A DNA stretch of 64,000 nucleotides from assembly GCA_015680685.1 (NCBI GenBank), contig MNCI01004604.1, forward strand, positions 308,491-372,490, written 5' to 3'. Positions 23,079-33,256 of the stretch are shown here, piece by piece (position 1 is the first letter of the stretch; the number at the start of each line of letters is the position of its first letter). The DNA is from Gnetum montanum (lineage: Eukaryota > Streptophyta > Gnetopsida > Gnetales > Gnetaceae). Below the pieces are notes generated by a model. That model saw only the letters and a list, made by a program, of their open reading frames with translations. It was not told the origin of the DNA and did no database searches. The position numbers were made by a program, and so were the translations under genes.

Positions 23079-23099
23079 GGTGCAATGGTAGCATTGAAC

Positions 23100-23420
23100 A
23101 TCATATGATATGATGATAAATTGGCAACCACGCCAGTCAGCATCCACAATGATGATAAACTAGTAGCACCAAACAACGTCTGCTATGACTGTAAACTGGC
23201 AGTGATGGTCCGCCATGATGTAAAACTGGCACTGTTAGTCCACTATGAGTATAAATTGGCATCACGTGTCTACTGTGACATAAAACTAGCATGTACAGTC
23301 TGCTGGGACCTCAAACCAGCATAGTGGTCCATTGGGATCCTAAACTAGCATCTGGTCTACCAAGACCTTAAACTGGGATCTTCTCACATCCTCATCATGC
23401 ATCATCACCAAATATATGTC
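23100..23420 (+). repeat. Tandem repeats downstream of integrase in A, about 36-38 bp, eight copies
   Basis: The unit is like 'TATGACTGTAAACTGGCA' followed by 'GTGATGGTCCGCCATGATG', degenerate. The same array occupies 35530-35825 in C (minus strand). Its AAACTGGCA core resembles the post-protease spacer repeat. Confidence 0.8.
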
Positions 23421-23532
23421 AAACGAAAGGGCATGATACCAGCATGCAGGTGGGACATCGTTGTCCTAGGATGGAGTTCTTGATGCAAGAAAGACATGGT
23501 CCGGAGCATGCATATCGCCATCTCTAGTGTCA

Positions 23533-23934
23533 TGCTAACCCTCCAAAGATGTCGTACGATGTCACAAGGGCCCTTTGAACCTACCGTTGCTACGGCCCAC
23601 CACCCTAACGGTAGCCCCTAGGCCCATTCTCACTTCTGAAGTGTTGATAGTATTGTGGCCTAGCCATAATATTGTTGCACTTCCATTCCCCGCCAAGGTT
23701 GAGAATCGCGTAATGTTCGGCTATGTGGTAGTTGATCCCATAGCTGAACTCAGTGCACATGTCTTTGTTAGGGATCCCGGTGCATCTGCATCCCCGGTGC
23801 CTTGGGGAATAGCTCCCCCCATAGGCAATGCTACCAAGATCACTGCTGGCCTCCCTACTTTAGGCATCTCACACCAGCAATGGTGCCCAAGGGTAACAAT
23901 AATGCCGATAGCCCGTAGAACATCGTCCTCATAG
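23533..23934 (+). pseudogene. Small 3' ORF of element A, shared with C
   Basis: Starting at an ATG at 23533 ('MLTLQRCRTM') and running to the stop at 23934, with a one-base frame slip near 23613, this frame matches element C 35374-34976. Shared blocks: 'LTSEVLIVLWPSHNIVALPF', 'YVVVDPIA', 'LSAHVF', then 'GIAPP' and 'KITAGLPTLGISHQQWCPRV'. I do not recognise the product. Two related copies of one element would share an open frame for a while without selection, so this may be chance. If real it would be an extra ORF of about 130 residues after pol, which other plant gypsy elements are known to have. Confidence 0.35.
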
Positions 23935-24368
23935 GAACATCCCCCTACAGTAGCAAAAGCTACAACGTCGCAAAGTGAGTGCCTTGACTAGCATGGCTGT
24001 TTGGGAGTGCACATTTCGGCACGCATGTAACATAGCTCGCCATGCAGAAGGCTCCGATAGGTAGGTCCAAACCTCCCATGGATGCAATATAGCTCATCTT
24101 ACAAAAGGGATGCCTACCTACAGGAGGTTGAAGGATAGCACCAGTCAGAGATGAAAACACAAACGAGTCCCTTAGAGCACTCAGACAAGGGACTTGGCTA
24201 AACATCATCTCTGCTCTCTACCTTAACCTCTGCAGCACCAATGCGGAACACTCAAACATGGTCAGGAAATGTCTCAGTACTCACCAAGCGATAGCCTCAA
24301 CATTTCACATCTTGTGGTATTTCATATTCTTTTCTGATGTCCATCGAACCTATTCTCTAGATGTCGAC
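23935..24368 (+). other. 3' untranslated stretch of element A
   Basis: There is no coding signal. It is absent from C beyond about 24010 (A coordinates), where C has a deletion that joins this stretch to the inside of the LTR. Confidence 0.5.
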
Positions 24369-24377
24369 AAAGAGGGG
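24369..24377 (+). other. Polypurine tract of element A
   Basis: AAAGAGGGG lies four bases before the TG of the 3' LTR, the expected place for the plus-strand primer. Confidence 0.8.
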
Positions 24378-24381
24378 CCAA

Positions 24382-26063
24382 TGAAACACCCTAAAAGAAA
24401 ATGCAGGATCATCCTGGCTTCACTAGGGTCTTGCAATCTGCACAAGCATCATGGCAGTCCACCCAGAAAAGAACATTCCAAGTCCAGGATGGCCAGTTCA
24501 ATTAAATTTTCTACTTTAGGCATGGGCAAGTTTCGTACCAACTCGCCCACCACCAAAGTAGTCTGAACATCCGGTAGCTTGCTCAGAAATGGTGTCCAGA
24601 ATCAACGACGGAAGTCTAGATGCACAGGAAAAGTAGTTCAGCAAGTTTTCTAAGTCACAAAGTGTGCTACACTACAATGTGTAGCGTAGCAAGCCTCAGG
24701 AAACAATGGCAGAATAGGATGTTATGCTACGCACTATCACATGGCGTAACATAGCAACAACTTTACTATCTGCTCCCCTCACCCAACTTCAAATTCTGCA
24801 GTGACCTCTCCTTTTGTAAGGAAGTGGTGGACCATGTCTGCTGCTATGCTATGCTAAGCTACATGGTGCAACAAGGCATAGCAATCCTACGAAAAGGATC
24901 ATAAGGCAATTTGAAAGGTGAAATTAGCAAAGTGTGTAAAACTTGCATCTTAGGGGAATGGTTTGTAGATCAGCGAAGTTGCCACAATCAACTCCAATTG
25001 CTACACTATGCTACGCTATGTAGCGTAGCATTGTGTAACAAATATGTGACATACAGCGAGATGCACGGCAAGAGGCTATGTCACGCTAAGCAAGTCACAT
25101 CACAAAATACAGTGTGGCATGAAGGTGGTTGTTTGACATCAATGCACTCCACCTTAATCGAGCTATTGGCACATGCCTCTAGGGGTTGGTGATGCAGTCA
25201 TGGCATAGTAGGATCGTAGTTATTGCTCGCATCGCAACAGTCTAGTAAGCCCAATAGTTACAAATGGCTTAGATAGCGCCAATGAGAAGGTGGAGGTCTG
25301 CAACATGAAATATTCAAATGATCACCTTTTCCTACCTTCCGCCCTATAAATAGCCCATCAAACAACATGCAAAGGATCTGGTCCATGAAAAACAAAATAA
25401 AAAAAAGGAAAAAAGAATACCTGCGATCTTACATTAAGAAGAAAAAAGGGGAATACCAGCAATCTGTAAAAGGAACCTCTCTCGGCTGGTGAAAAGCCCG
25501 AGGTCTCACTCTACCACCTTGGTTGTATCTCGTCCACATTGTATACACATGAAGTCCATGCCCAAGTGCATAGTTATTTTCTTTTCTATTTCCTGGCATG
25601 CTTTGATCACTCTCAGGACTTCCTGCACTCTGTCACGTCGTGCAACCAACTGTGCCACTCCCTGACCGGATAGATTTATAGCTTTGAAGCAGTGCATGTC
25701 CCTAACTGTATCTTATATTACTTCTTATTTACTATCTAGCTTCCTTGTATTATTTTCTACTTTTTTTACCTTCAGGAATTATCTCATATCATTGTTGTAC
25801 TTACGTTTATTTACTATTTCACATTGTCGCTACATTTTTAGTTCCTTTCTTTTCCCGCTGCAAGCACCACCCGCAACTCATACAGTTTATATTGCAAAAG
25901 GCTATATTGACGTCGACGTAAGTCCCTGTCTAATCGACTAGACCGTTCAGGGCACCCCATGTTCGCATACATCCAGCACTACCCTCCCATGGGCACGGGG
26001 TTGGAACTATTGTGTCCATCAACTTTGGCATTATTCTAGCCACCGGCGTTTTCAGTCGCTACA
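24382..26063 (+). repeat. 3' LTR of element A
   Basis: It begins TGAAACACCC and ends GCTACA, followed by the target duplication. It holds the TATA box at 25345-25353 and the hairpin at 25009-25030. It aligns end to end with 8083-9768. Confidence 0.95.
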
Positions 26064-26590
26064 CCCATAACAAGTGGAATCATAGGCTGCAATGGCACAA
26101 TTGTGATCCTAAAGGGAGCAGTGACAGATAATGGGTTGCTCTAGAAAGACTAGGTAGGAGGGATGGTGGCAGGGTTGGCTTGACCCCCATCATTGGATTG
26201 AGAATCCATCTCCTCCTATCCATCCTAGAAATCCTCATCATGGTGAGATGTTGTGTCTTTTGGCTCCCTAGGCATAAGGACCTGGATTAGTTGATCTAGA
26301 AGCCATTGGTTCATTTGCATTAATAGGATGGAAACACTGGGAGTGAGAACAAAGTCTTTCCCATTGCAGTAGGTGAACTCGAAACGATGCTTCTCTTCGA
26401 GCTCTTGTGCATCTAAAGGTAGGTTTGCCTACACCTTAATTCATAGGAAGTTGTATCACTCGTGTTGCTAGGCCAAGCCCTTAGGTCCCCAGTTTTGAAT
26501 CCTAAGGGATCAATGTGGCCCCAGCCTTGGGCTGAGTGGTTGTTTGGCACCTGTGATGCCTTGAACCATGAAGGGAACCTCAAGGTTAGA
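26064..26590 (-). pseudogene. Element B gag, N-terminal part (right of the A insertion)
   Basis: Minus-strand reading matches A 10640-11110: 'VPFMVQGITGA', 'ELEEKHRFEFTYCNGKDFV' and 'QWLLDQLIQ'. The sequence joins directly to 8082 once A and one CCCAT are removed. Stops are present. Confidence 0.82.
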
Positions 26591-27028
26591 GGTAGCAACA
26601 ACAATAATTAAAGAATTCATTCTTTCAAGATTAAAGGATTCGCAAACAAACAAAACCAGGAGATCTAATAGTGATCTAAGACTTTATGACCTGCAGGGTT
26701 CCATAAGAACCGTCGAAGCAATTGATTTGCACAACACAGTATGTAAACAACCTCAAAAGGGTGTAACGTTTATGCTAGCACATATTGAGGTATAAAAAGT
26801 AGGTAGGACTACTATGAAAACATGGAGAAAATATGGTTTTCAGAGGCTTTATGTCTTATAGGGTCCCAAAGGAACCATCGAAGTGACCGATCTATACCAC
26901 ACGATGCGTAAACAACTGCAAAAGGATGTTAAGTTTATGCTAGTGTGTATTGGGATATAGAACGCATAAAAGACTATTGTAAAACATGGAAAGGGAACCA
27001 AAAGGCTGTCCTTATAGCACCAAAAAAT
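26591..27028 (-). other. Leader of element B with primer-binding site and two leader repeats
   Basis: The primer site TGGTGCTATAAGGACAGCC (minus, about 27022-27004) lies next to the LTR. Two copies of the leader unit ('GGAACCATCGAAG' core, plus orientation) lie near 26700 and 26861. Confidence 0.65.
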
Positions 27029-28915
27029 TGTAGCAACCAAAAACGTTGGTGGCTAGAAAACACTGAGAGGTCATTGGTTGGACAGTCTTAACCCTGAATC
27101 TATGTGAGGGCCATGATGGATAAAAATGGAAAAGAGGTGTCCTAAATGGTTTGGTCGATTAGATAGGAACTTAATCGGTGTCTCTAAACCTTTTGCAAAC
27201 ATTTGATTCAAAATTAATTCTTATAGTGAAAAATAATAAATTTTAAATGTGAGGAGATGAAAATGCTGTAAAAATGCAATGACAAGTAGGAAAATAAAGT
27301 AAACTGGAGTTAAGAAAGTGCACTGCTTCAAGATTATGGCATTACTTCATCAAAGTGGATATAATTGGTTGTACAACACTGGGAAGCACAGAGATCCCAA
27401 AAGTAACCAGGACATTCAAAAGCAAGCCAACAATGTGCTTGAATGTGGGTTCAAGAGCCGACAATGCCAAAATGCTACAAGGCCAAACAGGTTAGCTTGA
27501 AATAGGCAGAGTTTGTTTTTGCTAACCGCTAACAAAATATGCTAACTGCTCAAGTTTACTCTCAAAATGCCAAATGAAATTTGGCTAACATTTTCCAATG
27601 AGACTTGCCAACTACTGCTTAAATTTTCTCATGAATGCTAATTTTCAAACTTTCGAACCCTTTGAGTGTTGCTCATAAAGATATTTATAGGGCTAGGAGC
27701 ATGCAAGAAATATAGTTTGGATTCCATGTGTCTTGGACCCACAAGGTGTTATCGTGTCTATCCTGCATGGACATGAAGAGTGGATTGATTAACAAGCCTA
27801 CCATGTTGTAATTATGCTGTCAGAACATGAAGATGTGTGCCAACAATGTAGACAAGGAGTGAGGTGCATTGATGTAGTGTAGCTGCCTGCTACACTATGC
27901 TATGCTTTGAGGAGTAGCATTTTGGCATAGCGTAGCAAATTGCTATGTTGTGCTGCCTACTACATTGTGCTATGCTTTGGAGAGTATTATGTTGGCATAG
28001 CGTAGTAGATTGCTACGCTGTGCTACCTGCTATGCTATGCTACGCTTTGGAGTGTAGCATGTTGACATAGCGTAGCAGCTCTACTACACTATGCTATGCT
28101 ATGGAGCGTAGCATAGCATAGCCAACATTTTGAAGGAGAAATTTGTGTTGGAACCTTTTGCACGTGCTGGAAGCTTCTGAACTATTCTGACTAGTTCTAT
28201 ATTTTTGCTATGCTATGCTACGTTGCCTAGCGTAGCATAGCATAGCAGCTAGCCTTAGCTTGCAAAAATGCTAACAATTTGCAAACTTTATTATTTGCAA
28301 TGTGAAGCCTTTGAACTTGCTGATCCTACCTCTTTAGATGCCTTTTTCCATTCTTGCACAAAATGCTACGCTGTGCTAGGCTATGTAGTGTAGCATAGCG
28401 TAGTAGCCAACATAGCCTACTTTTTGTTGAATTCATCACTTTCTAGTAGAAGGGGTCGAGCGAGGCAACTCGTGTTGAAGGCCAGAGGTGCTTACTGACT
28501 GCAATTGGAATCACTAAGTAAGTTGGGCCTTTCTGTATTGCTTCTACTATGTTGTGCTATGCTACGTAGTGTAGCATAGCATAGCATAGCACTTCATCTT
28601 GCAACTATATTCTGAGGCTTGCTACGCTACATAGCGTAGCAAACTTCTTGACTAGAAAATTTGCCAAACTATTTTGCATAGCCTAAGCACCACCGACAAC
28701 CCCATGCATCACTTATGAGTAGACTGTTAGCTGGATGAACTACCCAGATGGGTAGGCTAGAGAGTCCATTAGGCCTATCAATACTGGAAGTAGAAAATTT
28801 GTTGAACTGGACAGTCTAAAGTTGGAGCATCCATTTCTTGCCAAAGTGACATGAAGCTAGCTGAATTCCAAGGATCTGGTCAAGCAAGAATTCCTTGAAA
28901 ATTTAGAGTGTTTTA
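27029..28915 (-). repeat. 5' LTR of element B (family 1, diverged)
   Basis: On the minus strand it ends GGTTGCTACA at 27029 and starts near 28915 at a sequence aligning with TGAAACACCC (TG decayed to TA). A TATA box is at 27682-27690. At about 27880-28130 there are three to four copies of a roughly 67-base unit rich in CTATGCTACGC / GCGTAGCATAG. More TGCTACGCTA-type segments run to 28640. The outer border abuts 25S rRNA-like sequence. Confidence 0.85.
27880..28130. repeat. Tandem array of the CTACGC hairpin motif inside B's LTR
   Basis: Units contain 'CTGCTACACTATGCTATGC', 'TTTGGAG' and 'GGCATAGCGTAGCA' and repeat at about 65-70 bases. The array is internally self-complementary and could form cruciforms. 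Confidence 0.75.
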
Positions 28916-29825
28916 CCCATCTCTTAGGATTGAATAACCCATGTTCAAGTGCTTGGAACCTTTCTCGACATTAGTCTTGAATGTTCTCATTTGAATATTT
29001 GCTACTACAACTAAGATCTACACTAAAGGCCACTCCATGTGGGCTCACATCCTAGGCTTCACAATGACCTCCATACCTTCCTACTCATTATTGCTTGGCA
29101 CTTACCTTGATCACTAAGTGTAGGTCACATGCTTAATCACCATTCATTTTTAGGGCTAGCTGATTCAATAGGTAAGTTGTTACACACTCCCTAGTAGATT
29201 TTGACTTCCATGACTACTATCCTATTGTCTTAATAAACAAACATACTTTGTAGGTTCTGGGTTAGCAAGTAGTAGCTTGACTTTTGATTTAGCCTGCATC
29301 ACCAATTTTGCTTACTAAAAATGGCTTGCTTGGAGCTCTTGATTCATTGATGTGTCTTATTAAAGTAGCCACATTGTCTTACTTATTTAAAGTTTGAGAA
29401 TAGGTTGAGCATGTTGAATCCTTGATGCCTCTAATCATTTTCTTTACTTGATAAAACTTGAAAATGTGAGCTCAAACTATCCTGAGGAAAAAATTGGAGG
29501 GAACTAGCTACCAGATGGTTTGATTAATTGTTCCCCCATATACCTAACTTAGATAAACAATTGACATGTTAGTATCAATATTGTCCTCCACTAGAATTTC
29601 CTACAGCTTCACCCTACTCAAGCATAGTTCACCATCTTCTAGATCCTAACAAGCATGTTCTCACTCAAACCCTTCTTAAGAAGATTAAGGTCAATGTATA
29701 GTGCTCTGTGCCCATACATAGATCCTACCTTTTAGCTTACTTACAATGTGTGGGTTTACAAACCCAATAACTTACATGCATGTTAGACTCCTTGGTCTGT
29801 GTTTCAAGAGAGGTGTAATGAAAAG
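28916..29825 (-). pseudogene. 25S rRNA pseudogene fragment
   Basis: The minus strand reads as plant 25S rRNA with many transitions. In order: 'CTCTCTTGAAACACAGACC', 'AAGGAGTCTAACATGC', 'GATGGTGAACTATGC', 'GGTAGCTAGTTCCCTCC', 'GACCTATTCTCAAAC' equivalent, 'AGAGTGTGTAACAAC' equivalent (here GGGAGTGTGTAACAACTTAC), 'GTAGTAGCAAATATTCAAA' and 'GAACATGGGTTATTCAATCC'. It breaks at the LTR of element B. The 5' few hundred bases of 25S are missing between it and the 5.8S part. Most differences from functional 25S are C to T or G to A. Confidence 0.93.
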
Positions 29826-29984
29826 CCCATGGAATCCATGTCTCAAGTGTGTAGGTGCCATGGGGCTCACCCCTCAAAGGGACATGTGCTTACCCCCTCA
29901 ACCATCACAGCAGTAGCACATGCATAGCTAACTTTGCATGCATGTGCCATGGCATCAATTCACATGATTATATTTCATAGGATT
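29826..29984 (-). other. Remnant between 5.8S and 25S (ITS2 and deleted 25S 5' end)
   Basis: About 160 bases, too short for ITS2 plus the 25S 5' end. It includes a second partial match to a 5.8S segment ('GAATTGTAGAATCCTATGAA') just past the 5.8S, which suggests a rearrangement. Confidence 0.5.
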
Positions 29985-30138
29985 CTACAATTCATGCTTG
30001 TGCCTAGGCCTTGGGTATAGCTTATATTCAAAGATTTGAGGATTCATAGGATTATGTAATTCACACAAGTATCACATTTCACTACATTCTTCATCGAAAT
30101 GAAATTTGAAATATCCATTGTCAAAATTCATAGTTTGG
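29985..30138 (-). pseudogene. 5.8S rRNA pseudogene
   Basis: The minus strand reads 'GACAATGGATATTTCAAATT', 'CGATGAAGAATGTAGTGAAA', 'TGTGATACTTGTGTGAATTA' and 'CAAATCTTTGAATATAAG', a C-to-T-decayed version of plant 5.8S (the conserved CGATGAAGAACGTAGC and GAATTGCAGAATCC segments are recognisable). Order and strand agree with the 18S and 25S fragments. Confidence 0.92.
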
Positions 30139-30989
30139 GTTCATAAATCCCATTTGCCTACCTTAGCAAGGAGGAAAATGCTTAGCATATTCTTGGTGCC
30201 ACTCACATCCTTGAGTGGGGGAAAGAGAATCAAAAGGCACTTGGACTAGTGGATGCAACTAGCATTGACATCTAAACAAGTGGATAATCACCCTTTGAAT
30301 GATGACCCTACTATGCAGCCATGGATGGGAGGCAAGAGAACCCACGAAGCATTGATGCTATAGTTATTTAGTGTAGTGCCCTTGACTACCCCATAAAGCT
30401 CAAAGGAATGATGTACCCGTTTCCCAAAAGGTAAAGGTAGCTGTTCACTTCAAACATATGTGGCAATAGAAGAGAATTGTTCCTAGCCATTGCATCTTAT
30501 CCCTCATGTATGCACATGTCTTTATGAAACTGTATGGCTATAAAAGAAAAGTAGCCCTTGTATGTCGTGTCTAGGCTATTTAAAATTTTTTGACACATGC
30601 TCATTAGCCATGAACATAGTTAAAGCACCATGATTTTCTCACTGAGGCATAGATGCTCTGTTTGTGGCTTTCCACTTCGAAGATGAATACTTCCTCACCT
30701 ATCCTTAATGAAGGATGGTGACCATGGTTGACATGACCTCTATTAGGAGGAAGCCAAAGCCCCATCTTTTGGACACTCTAGATTGATCCTTTTACAAACA
30801 TCTACTTGGACAATGATGTATCCTTTGAGGTGTCAATCTGTCAAATGTGCAAGGTGTACGTTAGACAAGATGTCTTATGCCTTGCCAAGTGCATGCTCTC
30901 CTATGGGTGTTGCACAAAGTCCTTATAGTAGGAAAATCACACAAAAAGACATTCCCCTTGCTTGTCCTAGTGTAGCACCACAATTGTGA
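30139..30989 (-). other. ITS1-side region of the rDNA remnant, partly unidentified
   Basis: This lies between 5.8S and the 18S fragment. I see no recognisable 18S 3' third in it, apart from weak hints ('GTGCTACACT' near 30965; 'GGATAGGTGAGGAAG' near 30700). It may be ITS1 plus a deletion, or foreign sequence. The plus-strand open frame 30783-30989 resembles nothing I know. Confidence 0.45.
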
Positions 30990-31999
30990 ATACTAGTTAG
31001 TAGGCTGAAGTCTCATTCTTTAATAGAATTAACCAAACAAATCACTCCACCAACTAAGAACAACCATGCACCACCACCCATAGAATCAAGAAAGAGCTCT
31101 CAATTTGTCAATCCTTACCATGTCTAAACCTGGTAATTTTTCCTATGTTGAGTTAAATTAAGCCATAGGCTTAACTCTTTGTGGTGCCCTTCCATCAATT
31201 CCTTTAAGTTTTATCCTTGTGATCATACTTCCCCAAGAACCAAAACACTTTGATTTCTCAAAAGAAATTGATGGAGTCCTAAAAGAAACATCCACTAATC
31301 CCTAGTCAGCCATATTTATGGTTGAGACTAGGATGGTATCTAATAGTATTTGAAACCCTAACTTTAATTCTTGATTAATGAAAACATCCTTGAAAAATGA
31401 TTTTGTAGTAGTTCATCTTTAATAAGTCCAAGAATTTCACCTTTGACAATGAAACACAGATGTCCCTGGTAGTCCCTAGTAATCATTACTCCTATTGTAA
31501 AGGCCAAGATAATAGTATTGAAATCCTATCATGTTATTCCATGTTAATGTATTTAGAGGATAGGCTTTCTTTGAGCACTCTAATTTTTTCAAAGAAGTAG
31601 TGTCAAAGTTGCAACCTAGCCAATTAATGCCAAGACTACATCATCAACAAAAGAAATGAAGTGCTTGATGCATACTAGATCGGTAGACTAATCACCCCAT
31701 CCCAAGATCCAACTACAAGATTTTTAATTATAATAACTTAAATATACCCTATTGGAGTTGGAATTACCATGGCTATTGGCACCAAACTTGCCCTCCAATG
31801 GATCCTCGTTAAGGGATTTAAATTTTACTCATTCCAATTACAAGACTCGATGAGCTTAGCATTGTTATGTATTGTTACTATCTCACTATGAAAATATTGG
31901 GTAATTTGCACATCTGCTGCCTTCCCTAGATGTGGTAGCTATTTCTTAGGCTTCCTCTCCAAAATTAAACTATAATTTCACATTACCTATCATGATCAT
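30990..31999 (-). pseudogene. 18S rRNA pseudogene fragment
   Basis: About the central kilobase of plant 18S rRNA on the minus strand. In order: 'GAAGCCTAAGAAATAGCTAC', 'GGAAGGCAGCAGATG', 'CCCTTAACGAGGATCCATTG', 'GGTAATTCCAACTCCAATAG', 'GAAAAAATTAGAGTGCTCAA', 'GGTGAAATTCTTGGA', 'GGATGTTTTCATTAATCAAG', 'CCATCCTAGTCTCAACC', 'AAAGGAATTGATGGAAGGGC' and 'GCATGGTTGTTCTTAGTTGG'. It ends near 'CAGCCTACTAACTAG'. Most differences are transitions. The 5' part stops exactly where a retroelement LTR begins (32000). Confidence 0.95.
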
Positions 32000-33254
32000 T
32001 GTAGCAACCAAAAATATCAATGGCTGGAACATCGAGAGGTTACCAGGTGTACAGCCTAAGCCTAAATCAATTTGAGGGTCATGCTAGATGTAAATAGGAG
32101 TGGGGTGCCATGAACGGTCTGGTCCATCATATAGGAACTTAAGTGGTGTACAATAACATTTCATAAACGTTGGTTTTAAGGCTGTTATACACACATTGAG
32201 CGATAAGCGATGAAGGTGAATCGATTGAAAATAATGTAAAACACAAAAAATAAAAAGATAAAAATGAAACAAGTTTGGGTAAGGAAGTGCACTGCCCGAA
32301 GATTGGGGATCTAATCTTTGTTGAAATGAAGTAGGTGTACAACAGATGGTAGTGGGAACAAGCATAGCTTGCAATGAAGTAGTATTTCATAGTTCCTCAA
32401 ACTACTATCAATAACTTGCTGATAGGGGCCCTTTCCTTGCCAATCTCATTTCAAAACTGATCACCAGAGAGCTGAAATTCTAGGATCTCAACCAAAGTTG
32501 ACCACTAAAGAAGTAATTACCAAAAGCTAACAATGGTAAAAGCTGATTGAATGCTCCAAGCCAATAATGCCAAAATCCAACCCTACTAGAATTCTCCAAA
32601 AGCCAACCCCTTGAATGTTGTTTGCTAGGTTATTTATAGAGTTGGATGTGGGAGAGGAATGTGGTTTGAGTGCCACGTGTCTTGGGTTCAACAAAGTGCA
32701 GACGTGACTATGCCATGCTACTATGAAATGTTGAAAACTACTATGTTGTGATCATACCATTTGTGCTATATGTGTTAAAGTTTAGTAAGCTACTATATTT
32801 GTTACAAAGAAAACTGTCAATTAGTAAATGCAAAGTGGAGCCTGTGCTCTAGGACTACATCTTCCCTACTCCTGCGAGTGGGGTCAAGCATAGGGACAAC
32901 TTTAGGGATGGTTAGGGGGTGGAAAACATGGAAAACTTGCTGACTTTACCTGTTGGAGAGGTTTTAGGATGAGAATAACCATTTCTAACTAGTTCTATCG
33001 CTAACCGAAGATGTCTAGAGGCTGTTACACAAGTGTTACACTATTTACACTTTTTAGCATATGTAGTGTAAATACATGCTCGCTATGTTATGCTACACTA
33101 TGTAGTGTTGCTGCCGATCTTAAACAACATCTTGCCTATAAGGCAAAAATATCTATTTGAGGCCTGGCTAGGCAAGTGACTACAACCCTATCTTTCTTGC
33201 TGAAATGTCTTGGGACCTGTTGAGTTCATCTTTGGGACACTTTGGTGTTTTGCA
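32000..33254 (-). repeat. Lone family-1 LTR, inserted in the 18S pseudogene
   Basis: It begins (plus view) TGTAGCAACCAAAAA, the reverse of the family LTR end, and finishes near 33254 at a match to the LTR start. A TATA box is at 32631-32638. No primer-binding site follows at the 18S side, so it is a solo LTR or a 3' LTR. It is shorter (about 1.25 kb) than A's LTR. Element C's LTR begins two bases later. No target duplication could be verified. Confidence 0.75.
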
Positions 33255-33256
33255 TC

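Larger units (their letters stand above)
8083..26063 (+). mobile_element. Element A: complete-boundary Tat/Ogre-like Ty3-gypsy retrotransposon, 17.98 kb
   Basis: Order on the plus strand: 5' LTR (8083-9768), primer-binding site, leader with long tandem repeats, gag (about 10612-13100), protease (13267-13998), repeat spacer, antisense gene (18812-14504, minus), reverse transcriptase and RNase H (19390-21300), second RNase H (21355-21770), integrase (21936-23078), tandem repeats, a small 3' ORF, polypurine tract and 3' LTR (24382-26063). A perfect 5-bp target duplication flanks it. The dual RNase H places it in the Tat lineage of plant Ty3/gypsy elements. All genes carry stops or frameshifts. 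In their first 114 bases the two LTRs differ at 10 sites, all transitions. Confidence 0.95.
1..28915 (-). mobile_element. Element B: Tat/Ogre-like Ty3-gypsy retrotransposon (family 1), split by element A
   Basis: Reading on the minus strand, B starts with a 5' LTR (28915-27029). A leader and gag N-terminus follow (27028-26064), then the 17.98-kb insertion of element A. Gag resumes at 8082 and runs to protease near 4830. A short repeated spacer and a plus-strand antisense gene (820-4417) fill the rest. Reverse transcriptase, integrase and the 3' LTR would lie before base 1 and are not seen. Gag on the two sides of A aligns continuously with A's own gag, which shows that B was one element before A landed. 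Many stops and frameshifts make it a dead copy. The high-coordinate border abuts 25S-like rDNA. Confidence 0.85.

Noticed and set aside
30783-30989. 68-codon cysteine-containing frame as a zinc-finger gene
   Set aside because: It is a single short frame inside the rDNA remnant with no homologue in the window and no recognisable zinc pattern.
31600-31700. 'FVDD' box on the minus strand read as a copia or LINE reverse transcriptase
   Set aside because: The surrounding bases match the 18S rRNA variable region; the peptide is accidental.
30990-31999. Functional 18S, 5.8S or 25S rRNA genes
   Set aside because: Conserved rRNA words carry many transitions and large parts are missing; only pseudogene status is supported.
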